A stretch of 64,000 bases of DNA, taken from NCBI RefSeq assembly GCF_900302445.1, contig NZ_ONZF01000009.1, forward strand, positions 1 to 64,000, given 5' to 3'. The notes beneath the pieces were generated by a model. The model made no database searches, had not been told where the DNA came from, and saw nothing but the letters and a program-made list of their open reading frames with translations. Source of the DNA: Palleronia abyssalis. GTDB lineage: Bacteria; Pseudomonadota; Alphaproteobacteria; Rhodobacterales; Rhodobacteraceae. Both the position numbers and the translations under genes were made by a program. Position 1 is the stretch's first letter; every line of letters starts with the position of its first letter. Below, piece by piece: positions 8,015-16,388 of the stretch.

Positions 8015-8826
8015 GTCGACGGCTCGCGCGGGGTGTCATCGAACGCCAGCGCAATGACCGACCGGGCGCCGGCAAGGGCGCGTTCGCACAGCTCGAAATC
8101 GGTGGCGCCGGGATGGGCGCGGGTCGGCGCCTCGATATCGATGGTCACGGTGGGGGGCAGGGCGCGCAGGAAGGTGACTATGTCGAAATCGCCTTCGCCG
8201 GGCAACCGCCGGTCGCTAATCGCCTCGTCCAGCCAGTCCGCCCGGGGCCGGTCCAGGGGGCCGTCGCACAGCTGCCCGTGGCCGATCGGTCCCGTGTCGC
8301 CGCCAACAAGGGAGTCCAGGCCCCCCTCGTTGCGGTAGAAGTGAAGCACGTCCGCACTGATCGTCGCAGGCGCCGTTGCCGAGGCCACGAAATCCCGCGT
8401 CTGGGCCAGGGTGTTCAACGTGCCGAAGGCGTGAAACTCGACATGAACCTGCAGATCGCGCGCGGCGGCCATGCCGCAAAAGACGTCGAACCGGTCCCGG
8501 GCGCGCGACAGGTCCGGATCGCCGATCGTCACGGTGACCCGCTGGCCGCCAAGCGCCGCGCCGATGTCCAGCGCTTCGTCGAAACTGTCGGGAAGTGCCG
8601 CTTCACCGATCGAGAACACGTCGAGGCTGCAAACCCCCACACCCAGCGACGCCGCCTGCCGCCGCAGGTCCCGCGCCTCGGCCACCGTTTCCACATGCCG
8701 GCAGGCGCTGCGGCCCGCATGGACGAAGAACGAGACCGTCGGGCAGGACAGGCGCGCGGCGATATCGAGGAACTCGGACGGGGTCGAGCGCACCGCCGTC
8801 AGGGGATGTAGAGAGAGCCGTTCCAA
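8011..8826 (-). CDS. Sugar phosphate isomerase/epimerase-type TIM-barrel protein (second copy)
   Basis: A 271-residue xylose-isomerase-like TIM-barrel protein, paralogous to the gene at 1908-2720. An in-frame TTG also exists at 8850, but the TTG at 8826 is the better start. It sits seven bases after a perfect AAAGGAGG (8834-8841), and starting there gives xERLSLHPLT, which aligns end to end with MHRLALHQLS of the paralogue. Shared features include the GHGQLCDGPLDRPRADW segment and the late TIDIEAPTR strand with a probable metal-binding Glu. It opens the leftward operon of EthD, hotdog pair and CoA ligase. Its role may be to isomerise or dehydrate a hydroxy-acid; this is inference. Confidence 0.78.
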   Translation of the reverse strand: MERLSLHPLTAVRSTPSEFLDIAARLSCPTVSFFVHAGRSACRHVETVAEARDLRRQAASLGVGVCSLDVFSIGEAALPDSFDEALDIGAALGGQRVTVTIGDPDLSRARDRFDVFCGMAAARDLQVHVEFHAFGTLNTLAQTRDFVASATAPATISADVLHFYRNEGGLDSLVGGDTGPIGHGQLCDGPLDRPRADWLDEAISDRRLPGEGDFDIVTFLRALPPTVTIDIEAPTRAHPGATDFELCERALAGARSVIALAFDDTPREPST

Positions 8827-8833
8827 GAAGCGT

Positions 8834-8841
8834 CCTCCTTT
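8834..8841 (-). promoter_or_regulatory. Strong ribosome binding site deciding a TTG start
   Basis: Read on the minus strand the bases are AAAGGAGG, followed seven bases later by TTG at 8826. This near-perfect Shine-Dalgarno decides between the TTG at 8826 and the one at 8850, which lies upstream of it and would leave the site inside the gene. Confidence 0.75.
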
Positions 8842-8884
8842 AGGGGTCAAGGCTGGCAGTGCCGGCGATGGAGATTGGGCACTG

Positions 8885-8925
8885 GTTGGGTGTATAAGCC
8901 GGGACTAGTTGGGGTATACGAAGCC
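8885..8925. promoter_or_regulatory. Direct repeat in divergent promoter region
   Basis: Two imperfect direct repeats lie between the divergent TIM-barrel operon (start 8826) and the SnoaL-like gene (start 8957): GTTGGGTGTATAAGCC at 8885-8900 and GTTGGGGTATACGAAGCC at 8908-8925. Their starts are 23 bases apart, about two helical turns, so one regulator could bind both on one face. No dedicated regulator gene is next to them. The rest of the 130-base gap shows nothing else I can support. Confidence 0.4.
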
Positions 8926-8956
8926 GGCGCGCTCTTCGCGCGGTCAGGGGGCAGAC

Positions 8957-9343
8957 ATGGACACGGAAAAACTCGCGATCCTCGAACGGATCGGCGCATA
9001 TGGGGATGCCGTGAACCGGCGGGACAAGGCATCGTGGATTGCCTGCTGGGACGAGGATGCCGTCTGGTCGATCCGGGATCACGAAATCCGGGGGACCGCA
9101 GACATCCTGAGCGCGTGGGAGACGGCGATGGACGGCTATGCGGCCGTTCATTTCTTTTCGCATATCGGCCGTATCGACATGTCGGGCGACACGGCGTCGG
9201 CCCAGGTCTACACGATCGAGTATCTGACCACGACGGCCGGTGAGTCCCGCACGCAGCTGGGTGAATACGACGACACGTTTCGCCAGCGCGACGGAATCTG
9301 GCGGTTCTCGCACCGTGCGTTCCGGGTGCGTGAGACCCGGTAA
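8957..9343 (+). CDS. SnoaL-like / NTF2-fold protein
   Basis: A 128-residue protein of the SnoaL-like, nuclear-transport-factor-2 fold. It shows the early DAVNRRDKASWIACWDEDAVW stretch, the charged strand in FFSHIGRIDM and a late aromatic strand GIWRFSHRAF. The family contains polyketide cyclases, ketosteroid-isomerase-like enzymes, small dehydratases and ring-hydroxylating dioxygenase small subunits, so the reaction is open. The start at 8957 follows AGGGGGCAG; an ATG at 8909 is less likely because it lies inside the repeated promoter element. It is divergent from the CoA operon and converges on the NmrA-like gene. Confidence 0.72.
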   Translation: MDTEKLAILERIGAYGDAVNRRDKASWIACWDEDAVWSIRDHEIRGTADILSAWETAMDGYAAVHFFSHIGRIDMSGDTASAQVYTIEYLTTTAGESRTQLGEYDDTFRQRDGIWRFSHRAFRVRETR

Positions 9344-9358
9344 CCCGGGAGCAGCCCC

Positions 9359-10270
9359 TCATGCCGATATCGGCAGAACTTGCTGCGCGGCCCAATCCTC
9401 CAGCGGTGTGAGGGAAACCGGAAGCTCTTTCAGGACGGGGCCCATATCGACGTAAAACGGGCGGTCGTCGGGGTCGTTGTACCAGACGTATTTGCGCGTC
9501 ATCTCGCGCGCCAGCGTCTCGCTGTCCAGGGAGGCGGTGCTCTTGAAAACGGAGGCCATGACCTCGCCGCAGGTTTCCGGCGGCATGCTTTGAAACCGAA
9601 GCGGCCGGTCCCAGACCGCGCCAAGCCTGCGCGCAAGATCCGGCCCGCGAATGGCCTCGGGGCCGCCGACCGCCAAGACCCGCCCGGCAAGGGCGGGGCG
9701 TTCCGCCGCCGCAACCATGAGCTTGGCCAGATCGGCATGGCAGATCCAGCAGACGTCCAGCGTTTCGCTATGCGGATAATGGATCAGGTTCTCGCGGTCG
9801 ATCTGGGGCCAGGCCCAGGCTTTCAAAAGGTTGTCCAGATAGACGACCGGCTGGATGACGATCACCGGCGCGCCCGAGGCCAACAGGATCTCGCGCATCT
9901 CCAGCCGGGCGTCCTGGGCCGCGATGTCCATGCGAATGTCGGGCACGGGCATGCTGGTGTTGAACACGAGCGTCTTGAGAGTCGGAGAATTTGCGGCCGC
10001 CGCCGCGATCACCCGCGTCGCCTCGATCAGCGGCTCGGCTGCCTGGAACGAGGTCGAAGGCAGGTTCAGAAGGATCGCCTCGGCCCCCTCTACAGCCTTG
10101 AGCAGGCTGTCGTGATCCGCGTAATCCGCCGGTTGCCGTTTGACCGTTTCGGGCAGCTCCGACGCCTGGGGCCGGCGCGAGACTGCGGTCACATCGTGGC
10201 CTGCCGCGATCAGGGCCTGCACTTGGGCCAGTCCCTGGTCTCCGGTCGCGGAAAAGACGGTGGTTTTCAT
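9359..10270 (-). CDS. NmrA-like NAD(P)-binding protein
   Basis: A 303-residue atypical short-chain dehydrogenase with an N-terminal Rossmann motif, SATGDQG at residues 7-13 (a variant of GATGxxG), then VTAVSRRP, which fixes the second strand and dinucleotide ribose site. No clear Tyr-x3-Lys catalytic pair is seen, in keeping with NmrA/HSCARG-type sensors and isoflavone-reductase-like enzymes. It may be a quinone or flavonoid-type reductase or a redox sensor. It ends 15 bases from the SnoaL-like stop (convergent) and starts 24 bases after the TRAP permease stop, so it is probably the last gene of the first TRAP operon. Confidence 0.75.
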   Translation of the reverse strand: MKTTVFSATGDQGLAQVQALIAAGHDVTAVSRRPQASELPETVKRQPADYADHDSLLKAVEGAEAILLNLPSTSFQAAEPLIEATRVIAAAAANSPTLKTLVFNTSMPVPDIRMDIAAQDARLEMREILLASGAPVIVIQPVVYLDNLLKAWAWPQIDRENLIHYPHSETLDVCWICHADLAKLMVAAAERPALAGRVLAVGGPEAIRGPDLARRLGAVWDRPLRFQSMPPETCGEVMASVFKSTASLDSETLAREMTRKYVWYNDPDDRPFYVDMGPVLKELPVSLTPLEDWAAQQVLPISA

Positions 10271-10294
10271 GGCAACACCCTTTGGTTCACGGGA

Positions 10295-11599
10295 TCACAG
10301 CAGTCCCGGCAGAAGCAGCACGAAGGCGGGCACGAGGACGATGGTCACGAGGACGAGCATATCGGCGACCAGAAACCACGTCGTTCCCTTGAAGATCGTG
10401 CCAAGCGAGATGGATCGGTCCACGACGTTTTTCAGGACGAACACGTTCAGCCCGATGGGCGGCGTGATCATCCCGACCTCGAGGATCTTGGCCAGGAAAA
10501 TGCCGAACCACAGCTCGTTCACCCCCAGAGTCGACGCCACGGGCAGCACGATCGGCAGCGTGATGATCATCGCGCCCGTCGGCTCCAAGAACATGCCCAG
10601 CACCAGATAGATCGTCACGATCCCCAGAAGGAACAGCACCGTCGACGAGCTGACGGCCGCGACGACGTCCGCGATATAGGCGTCCACCCCGCTGAGGGCG
10701 ACGAACCGGGCCAGCAGATTGGCCCCGATGACGATGAACAAAAGCGCCGAGGTCGTGGCGAAGGCTTCCCCGACCGAAATCCGGAAGTTTCGCATGGTAA
10801 GCTTGCGCTGTCCGGCCGCGATCAGCGTGCAAAGCGCCGCCCCGACGGCCCCGGCCTCGGTCGGGGTGAACAGACCCGCGAACAGCCCCCCGAACACCAT
10901 GAAGGCCAGCAGAAGGGCGGGCAGGACCTTGCGCAGCATGGTCAGCCGCTCGCGCATCGTGTGGGATTCGTCCGACCGCGGGGCAACGTCGGGCCTGAGT
11001 TTGACCCAGATGATGACGACAAGGACATAGGCGAACGCGGACAACAGCCCGACACCGGCCCCGCCGAGGAACAGCTTGTTGATCGGCACCTCGGCGATGA
11101 TGCCGTACAGGATCAGCAGGATGCTGGGCGGGATCAGCGCACCGATCGTCCCGGCGGCGGCGACCGTTCCCGTGGACAGCCGCGGGTCGTAGCCGTGGCG
11201 CTGCATTTCGGGCACCGCGATCTTGCCCATCGCAGCGGCCGTCGCGACCGACGATCCGGTCACGGCCGCAAAGCCCGACGCGCCGAAGATGCTGGCGATG
11301 GCCAGGCCGCCCGGCAATCGCGCCAGCCAGACGCGCGCCGCATCGAACAGCCCTGCCGTGATGCCGGTGTGATAGGCCAGATACCCCATGAGCAGGAACA
11401 TCGGGATCGAGCTCAGCTCCCAGCTGGCCGCGAAATCGTAGGGAATGACCTTCAGCGCGCCAAGCGCGGGGCGCCAGCCGAACATCGCATAGATGCCGGC
11501 AAACGGGACCGAGAACAGCGCGATAGCAATCGGCACCCGCAGGCCGATCAGGATGATGAGAACCGCAAGCCCGGTCAGACCGATCTCGACATTGGTCAT
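10295..11599 (-). CDS. dctM: TRAP transporter large permease DctM (system 1)
   Basis: A 434-residue DctM/UctP family membrane protein with about a dozen hydrophobic helices. Typical DctM wording includes PFAGIYAMFG, IPMFLLMGYLAYHTG, the GA-x-G repeat in IFGASGFAAVTGSSVA, and LIPPSILLILYGI. Together with the small permease and periplasmic binding protein it forms a sodium-driven uptake system for an organic acid. It overlaps dctQ by ATGA. The gene order P-Q-M is standard. The substrate cannot be inferred from the permease. Confidence 0.95.
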   Translation of the reverse strand: MTNVEIGLTGLAVLIILIGLRVPIAIALFSVPFAGIYAMFGWRPALGALKVIPYDFAASWELSSIPMFLLMGYLAYHTGITAGLFDAARVWLARLPGGLAIASIFGASGFAAVTGSSVATAAAMGKIAVPEMQRHGYDPRLSTGTVAAAGTIGALIPPSILLILYGIIAEVPINKLFLGGAGVGLLSAFAYVLVVIIWVKLRPDVAPRSDESHTMRERLTMLRKVLPALLLAFMVFGGLFAGLFTPTEAGAVGAALCTLIAAGQRKLTMRNFRISVGEAFATTSALLFIVIGANLLARFVALSGVDAYIADVVAAVSSSTVLFLLGIVTIYLVLGMFLEPTGAMIITLPIVLPVASTLGVNELWFGIFLAKILEVGMITPPIGLNVFVLKNVVDRSISLGTIFKGTTWFLVADMLVLVTIVLVPAFVLLLPGLL

Positions 11600-12147
11600 T
11601 CGTTCGGCCCGCCGTCGTTTTTGAAGATATCCAATCGGTTACGCGTATCGGGATGCATGCTGGCACCCGCGAGGTAGGCGATGAATTTCAACAGGAACAA
11701 CAGGCACAGAAGGCCATAGCCCGCCGGTGCCGCGAACCGGACCGGCCAGTTCACGATCTTGATGCCGCGTTCAATGCTGAACGACCCGATGTGGAACTTG
11801 TCGACCGCCTCGATCCAGGTGGCATAGGTCAGCATTCCGCAGACGATGCAGCAAAACAGGAAGATCCAGCCGTGGAGGTGCTTCTGACCCCGCGCCGGAA
11901 AGAACTGGGTCATCACCTCGACCGAGATGTGGCTCTCAAGACGCTCGACGAAGGCGAGTGGAAGGAAGGTGATGAGGGGCATGTAATAGCCCGCCACCAG
12001 CGTCAGCGTGGCCGGGACCGGCGTGCCGAACAGGACGTCCATGACGACGTCCAGGCTGACCTGAACCATCATCGCGACGACGGCCAGCCCGGCGACGATC
12101 GCCAGGACGAAGGTTGCCGGGTCGATGAGGGATACGATGAATCGCAT
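11596..12147 (-). CDS. dctQ: TRAP transporter small permease DctQ (system 1)
   Basis: A 183-residue four-helix membrane protein. Helices lie near residues 10-33, 50-65, 90-110 and 140-160, and the ESHISVEVMTQFFP stretch is the conserved DctQ segment between helices two and three. The start at 12147 has an AGAGG ten bases upstream, and it is coupled to dctM by ATGA. It joins the large permease to the periplasmic receptor function. A 161-base gap with a GC-rich hairpin separates it from the binding-protein gene. Confidence 0.88.
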   Translation of the reverse strand: MRFIVSLIDPATFVLAIVAGLAVVAMMVQVSLDVVMDVLFGTPVPATLTLVAGYYMPLITFLPLAFVERLESHISVEVMTQFFPARGQKHLHGWIFLFCCIVCGMLTYATWIEAVDKFHIGSFSIERGIKIVNWPVRFAAPAGYGLLCLLFLLKFIAYLAGASMHPDTRNRLDIFKNDGGPNE

Positions 12148-12273
12148 AAGTCAGGACCTCTGGGACAGACCCCCTACGGGCACGACGGAAGCCGTGGCGG
12201 GCGGATCATTTTGCGGGATTGCGGCGCGGGGAACGTCCCGGTCTCAAGCCGGGCGGTCGTTACCGGGTGACGG

Positions 12274-12300
12274 GCGGGGGGCGCTGTCGCACGCCCCCGC
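12274..12300 (-). terminator. Intercistronic hairpin between TRAP dctP and dctQ
   Basis: GCGGGGGGCG at 12274-12283 pairs with CGCCCCCGC at 12292-12300 (one bulged G). It lies just after the dctP stop in the direction of transcription. There is no following T run, so it is more likely an mRNA-stabilising or attenuating hairpin that keeps the binding protein in excess of the permeases than a full terminator. Confidence 0.5.
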
Positions 12301-12308
12301 CGCTGCAA

Positions 12309-13481
12309 TCACTCAAGCCCGTAGGTCGAGGTGTCGATCTTCGAATAGATCTCCTGGACGTACAGGTCCGAGAACGCCTGTATGTCGGCGCCGTCCACCT
12401 CGTTCGTCAGGCCCTTCCACTTTTCGACCAGACCCTTGATCATCTCGGCCTTCGCCTCGACGTTCTCCAGGCCGTACTGTTCGGCGAACTGAGCCGTGAC
12501 GACGGGGTAATCCTGTTCGACGAACGCGGTGATCTTCGCCTTGTCGTCTTCCGAGATCTGGATGACCTCCTTGCCCTCGTCTTCCATCGCGGCAAGCCCG
12601 GCCTCGTTGCGCTCCTTGAGGATCTCCCACGCGTTCAGGGCAAGCCGGCCGCCGGCTTCCATCACGGCGCGGCGCTCGTCCTCGGTCAATCCCGCCCAGG
12701 TGTCGCGATTCATGTTGGCCGTTCCCAGCCCCGAGAACATGCTGCCGGGCATCAGGTGGGTGATCGAGTCGACCACCTCGATATACCGCAACCCGGTCAG
12801 GTTCTCGGGCGAGTTGGTCGAGCAATCGACGTTGCCGGTGCTGAGGGCGTCGTAGATTTCATTGCCCGACAGGGCGACCTGCGTGCCGCCGTAATATTCG
12901 ATGAAACGCCCCATGTCGGGCGTGCCGGTGCGGACCCGCTTGCCGGCGATATCCTCGATGCTGCGGACGGGGGTGTTGCAGACCAGCCCGTAATCCACCG
13001 CGGCCCCGCCACTGAGATACACCGTGTTCAGGCTTTTCAGCTGCTCCTGGCAATCGGGGCAGTTCAGCATGATGTATTCCATCGACGCGCCGATCATCGC
13101 GGGCCCGGCATTCTGCGCCGGGGTCCCCGAGGTGGCCAGCATCGACAGGTTGGCCGGCAGGTTCAGCTCCGAAAACTCAGCCGGGAAATACGGAAACAGC
13201 GTATATCCGATATCGGCAAGCCCGTCGCGAATGCCCCCCGGAATCTCGTTCAGCCCGAGCAGGGACATCCCGAAAACCTTCACGTCGAGATCGGTGGTCT
13301 CGGCCAGTTCTTCCGAGAATGCGACCGCCGCATCGAAATTATAGCTGCTTTCCGGCAAACCGACGGCATAGCGCAGGTCCTTCGCGACCACCGGCCCTGC
13401 GGCAACCGCGCCCAGAACCATCCCGGCGAGGGCAAGCCCTGAGCAGCCGGACATCGTCCACTTTCCCGTTTTCATATTCAT
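12309..13481 (-). CDS. dctP: TRAP transporter substrate-binding protein DctP (system 1)
   Basis: A 390-residue periplasmic receptor with a Sec signal peptide (hydrophobic core LALAGMVLGAVAAG, cleavage near VVAKD) and the DctP fold. The conserved region GKRVRTGTPDMGRFIEYYGG contains the Arg that normally clamps the substrate carboxylate. Unusually it has four cysteines in the mature part (LNCPDCQE, LVCNTP, VDCSTN), which could form periplasmic disulphides. The start at 13481 is preceded by GGGAGGG; a second ATG six bases in is also possible. It is the first gene of the P-Q-M operon. Confidence 0.92.
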   Translation of the reverse strand: MNMKTGKWTMSGCSGLALAGMVLGAVAAGPVVAKDLRYAVGLPESSYNFDAAVAFSEELAETTDLDVKVFGMSLLGLNEIPGGIRDGLADIGYTLFPYFPAEFSELNLPANLSMLATSGTPAQNAGPAMIGASMEYIMLNCPDCQEQLKSLNTVYLSGGAAVDYGLVCNTPVRSIEDIAGKRVRTGTPDMGRFIEYYGGTQVALSGNEIYDALSTGNVDCSTNSPENLTGLRYIEVVDSITHLMPGSMFSGLGTANMNRDTWAGLTEDERRAVMEAGGRLALNAWEILKERNEAGLAAMEDEGKEVIQISEDDKAKITAFVEQDYPVVTAQFAEQYGLENVEAKAEMIKGLVEKWKGLTNEVDGADIQAFSDLYVQEIYSKIDTSTYGLE

Positions 13482-13653
13482 TCTTCCCTCCCGAAAGTTT
13501 GAGCACGTGATTTCAAGCGTATGTCAGTCGCAAATTTCCGCACGGCGGCGTCGGCGCGGCTTGTCCGTTCGATCGGCCATGGCAAGATTCCCCTCCCTTG
13601 CCCCTGTCGATCGCCGCAGGTCATCGGTGTTCCCCACGCGCTTCAGCCGACCT

Positions 13654-13685
13654 TTGTGTGATTGCATCCGCAAGTCAATACACAA
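13654..13685. promoter_or_regulatory. Inverted repeat upstream of TRAP operon 1, shared with P450 promoter
   Basis: TTGTGT at 13654-13659 and ACACAA at 13680-13685 form a dyad in the 353-base gap between the dctP start (13481) and the end of the Liv-type binding protein gene (13835). The same arms in the opposite order occur at 15061-15079. Inside the spacer is TTGCATCCGCAA (13662-13673), one mismatch from the WTGCANNTGCAW dyad found later in the window. The rest of the gap holds a terminator (13774-13807) and no open frame I trust. Confidence 0.4.
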
Positions 13686-13773
13686 GATCTATCGCTAAGT
13701 ATGCAATACGTCATTCAAGGTTCTGGGGCTTGGCGATTTTGGCCGGACACCCAACACCGTGCCCGGGACATGA

Positions 13774-13807
13774 AACAGCCCCCCGAACGCGTGTCCGGAG
13801 GGCTGTT
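13774..13807 (-). terminator. Intrinsic terminator after Liv-type binding protein gene
   Basis: AACAGCCCCCCG (13774-13785) pairs with CGGAGGGCTGTT (13796-13807) with one mismatch. Read on the minus strand it follows the stop at 13835 and leads into a short T-rich stretch (TTTCAT). It separates the binding-protein gene from TRAP operon 1. Confidence 0.7.
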
Positions 13808-13834
13808 CAGTTTCACGCACAGGCACGTCCCTGC

Positions 13835-14959
13835 TTATTTCGGGGCCAGAACGAATTCTCCGTCCTCGACCGTCAGGACGTTCATCCCGTAATGCGGCAC
13901 GCGCTCGTCGTCATAGCTGAAGCTCAGGTCGCCGATGACGATCTCGACGTCGCGCACATCGTTGACGGCGGCGTTGAAGCTTTCCCGCGTCGGGTTGGGG
14001 CCTGCCGCCTTCATCGCATTCGCCAGGACGTGCATCGCGGAATAGCCGATGGCCGCCCAGTTGTCGGCTTCCTTGCCATACGTCTCCTGGTAATGGGCGG
14101 CGAACTCTTTGCCCATCTCGCTCGATCCGCCGGGAACCCAGTCGCTCATCAGGTAGGTGCCTTCGACGGCGCCGCCGCCTTTTTCCACGTAGGCGGCAGA
14201 GGCAAAGGCCGTGTGCCCCATGATCTTGACGGAAGGATCAAGTCCGGCCTGCTTGAGCTGAAGGACGATGTTCCCGCCCTGCGCCCCCGGCGCGCTGATA
14301 TAGATGCAATCCTGATCCCCGCCTGCCAGCTTGGTGGCGAGCGACGAAAAATCGCTGTCATTGACCGAAACGCCCTCGCTACTCAGCAGTTCGACGCCAT
14401 TTTCGGTCATGTATTCCTCGAAATCGCGGGTCAGAGCGACGTAGGCTTCGACTTCCTTGATGCCGATCGTGACGCATTTCGTGACGCCCAGCGTCTCGAT
14501 GGCGTAGTCGCCGATCGCGGGGGTCGTCACGTAATAGGGCTGCGTGAAGATCGACCCCCATTTCCCGGCGTCCAGAACCTCGGTGCTGTTGCCGGTCGCA
14601 AAAAGATGGGTTTCGCGTTCCTGCGCCATCTGGGCCGCACTGCCGGCGACGGCGCTGCTGGTCGGCCCCATGATCGTCAGCACGTCGGGATCGGCGGTAT
14701 AGCGGGTCATCAGCGACATGGTCTGCGTGCGGTCCGTGGCGTCGTCTGCCGCCTCGTAGACCAGCTTGTTTCCCTCGCCGAAGAACCCGGCCTCGTTCAG
14801 TTCGTCCGCTGCAAGCCGCGCGCCTTCCGACAGCGGCGCGCCGATGAATGCGGCCGCGCCGGTCTGCGATTGCAGGATCACGATCTTGTAGTCCTCCGCC
14901 TGGGCGGCCGCGGTCGTGGCGACGATGGCAAGTGCCGTCTTCAATATCACTCTTTTCAT
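13835..14959 (-). CDS. Liv-type ABC transporter substrate-binding protein, orphan
   Basis: A 374-residue periplasmic binding protein of the LivJ/LivK (PBP type I) family with a clear signal peptide (LKTALAIVATTAAAQA, cleaved before EDYKIVIL). The first lobe holds SQTGAAAFIGAPLSEGARLAADELN, the usual ligand-facing region, and MGPTSSAVAGSAAQ follows. The start at 14959 is preceded by GGGAGGAC; a GTG at 15064 would open in the operator and is rejected. No permease or ATPase gene adjoins it. It may feed the Liv ATPases at the left edge or another transporter. It is divergent from the P450 gene and shares its promoter region, hinting at a common inducer. Confidence 0.9.
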   Translation of the reverse strand: MKRVILKTALAIVATTAAAQAEDYKIVILQSQTGAAAFIGAPLSEGARLAADELNEAGFFGEGNKLVYEAADDATDRTQTMSLMTRYTADPDVLTIMGPTSSAVAGSAAQMAQERETHLFATGNSTEVLDAGKWGSIFTQPYYVTTPAIGDYAIETLGVTKCVTIGIKEVEAYVALTRDFEEYMTENGVELLSSEGVSVNDSDFSSLATKLAGGDQDCIYISAPGAQGGNIVLQLKQAGLDPSVKIMGHTAFASAAYVEKGGGAVEGTYLMSDWVPGGSSEMGKEFAAHYQETYGKEADNWAAIGYSAMHVLANAMKAAGPNPTRESFNAAVNDVRDVEIVIGDLSFSYDDERVPHYGMNVLTVEDGEFVLAPK

Positions 14960-15054
14960 GGTGTCCTCCCGGTTATGTATCGGGCACCGGGCCTGCGTTG
15001 CCCGCCCGTGACCCGCGGCAGGTTGCCCTGCATCGCCCATTATGAGGCCGTTCG

Positions 15055-15079
15055 TTGTATACACAAGGCATTATTGTGT
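15055..15079. promoter_or_regulatory. Operator-like dyad between binding protein and P450 genes
   Basis: The divergent gap contains TTGTATACACAA (15055-15066), with the palindrome TGTATACA, and then TTGTGT at 15074-15079, so ACACAA and TTGTGT form an inverted repeat with a seven-base spacer. TGTATACA-type cores are common for GntR-family regulators. No GntR gene is visible in the window, so the regulator is unknown. Confidence 0.45.
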
Positions 15080-15125
15080 GTTTTTATGACTGGAGCAATT
15101 GTGCGACGCGAAATGGGGGCCCAGC

Positions 15126-16382
15126 ATGGACCATCAGACGAAAGACCAGGCCGAGATCAGCCTTCTTGACCCGATGACGCAAAGCGATCCGTTCGACGCC
15201 TATGACGTCATTCGCGAGATGCCGGGGATCTACAGGATGCCCGAAACGGGGTTTTTCATCGTCACGCGATATACCGATCTGCGCGCCGTGCTGACGGACC
15301 CGAAAACCTATTCCAACGAAGTCGATCGGGCCTCGTTGCAGGGACCGGAAAACGCGGCATTCCTGCACGATTACCTGCAACAGCACGGATGGCCCCATAT
15401 CGCGACCCTGCAGCGCACCGATGCACCCGCCCACACGCGGTATCGCAAGCTGGTCGACCGGGTGTTCACCGTCAAGACCGTGCGCGACCTGACCCCGCAT
15501 ATCCAAAGCGTCGCGAACCGGTTGATCGATACCTTCGCGGATAACGGCTCGTGCGAGTTCATCGAGGATTTCGCCGTTCAGCTGCCCGGTGTCATCCTGG
15601 CAGAACAGATGGGGCTGAACGCGGACGAGGTTTCGACTTTCCGCAAATGGGCCAATGCGCTGCTGGCCCCGGCATCCTATGTCATGTCCCGGGACGAGCT
15701 TCGCGCGAATGCGGATATCGAGCTTGAGGCCCAGCATTTCCTGCGCGACGTGTTCGAGGATCGCCGCAAGGCGCCGCGGGACGACCTGATCTCGAAACTG
15801 GTCCATTCCCATCAGGAGGGCGAGGACCCCCTGACCATGGGCGAGCTTCAGTCGATCATGGCGCAGCTGATCGCGGGCGGGTTCGAGTCGACCACCACCA
15901 CCATCGGCCATGCGTTGCGCCAGCTGATCCTGAACCCCGACCAGATGAACGCGCTTCGGGCCGACGAAAGCCTGATCCGCGGTTTCGTGGACGAGGTCAT
16001 ACGCTATGAAAGCCCCACCCAGGGTCTGCGGCGGCGCACCACCCGGGACGTCGAACTTGCCGGGACGCTGATCCCGAAGGATTCCGTCGTCATCGTCCGC
16101 TACGGCGCGGCCAACCGGGACGCCGAAAAGTTCGAATGCCCGCACGCTTTCGACATGCAGCGCAAGAACGCGGGTCAGCATCTGGCCTTCGGGGCGGGAC
16201 CGCATTTCTGCATCGGCGCGATCCTGGCCAAAGCCGAGATCTCGGAGGGGATCCTTGCCGTCCTGAACCGACTCGAAGACATCCAGCTGGCGCATCCGCT
16301 GGAGGAGCCGATCCATCACCCGAACTTCCTGACGCTGCCTCTGAAGACGCTTCCAATCACGTTTTCCAAGCGCACGGGCTAA
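15126..16382 (+). CDS. Cytochrome P450
   Basis: A 418-residue soluble bacterial P450. The heme loop is FGAGPHFCIG with the axial Cys at about residue 362, the K-helix ExxR is in DEVIRYESP, and the I-helix reads AGGFEST. The I-helix acid-alcohol pair is therefore Glu-Ser, not the usual Asp/Glu-Thr, a tolerated but notable change at the oxygen-activation site. It would hydroxylate a hydrophobic substrate using electrons from a ferredoxin and reductase, neither of which is encoded nearby. The start at 15126 follows GGGGG; an ATG-less longer start at 15099 is less likely. It is divergent from the Liv-type binding protein and convergent with an alpha/beta hydrolase. Confidence 0.95.
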   Translation: MDHQTKDQAEISLLDPMTQSDPFDAYDVIREMPGIYRMPETGFFIVTRYTDLRAVLTDPKTYSNEVDRASLQGPENAAFLHDYLQQHGWPHIATLQRTDAPAHTRYRKLVDRVFTVKTVRDLTPHIQSVANRLIDTFADNGSCEFIEDFAVQLPGVILAEQMGLNADEVSTFRKWANALLAPASYVMSRDELRANADIELEAQHFLRDVFEDRRKAPRDDLISKLVHSHQEGEDPLTMGELQSIMAQLIAGGFESTTTTIGHALRQLILNPDQMNALRADESLIRGFVDEVIRYESPTQGLRRRTTRDVELAGTLIPKDSVVIVRYGAANRDAEKFECPHAFDMQRKNAGQHLAFGAGPHFCIGAILAKAEISEGILAVLNRLEDIQLAHPLEEPIHHPNFLTLPLKTLPITFSKRTG

Positions 16383-16388
16383 ACGACA

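Noticed and set aside
9380-11677. Long rightward open frame of about 765 codons
   Set aside because: It lies antisense to the NmrA-like and dctM genes and encodes a low-complexity, His/Arg/Asp-rich product typical of the complement of GC-rich coding DNA; the leftward genes have clear families.
13482-13653. Small open frames in the gap upstream of the first dctP
   Set aside because: They have no ribosome site, biased codons or recognisable product, and the gap carries regulatory dyads and a terminator.
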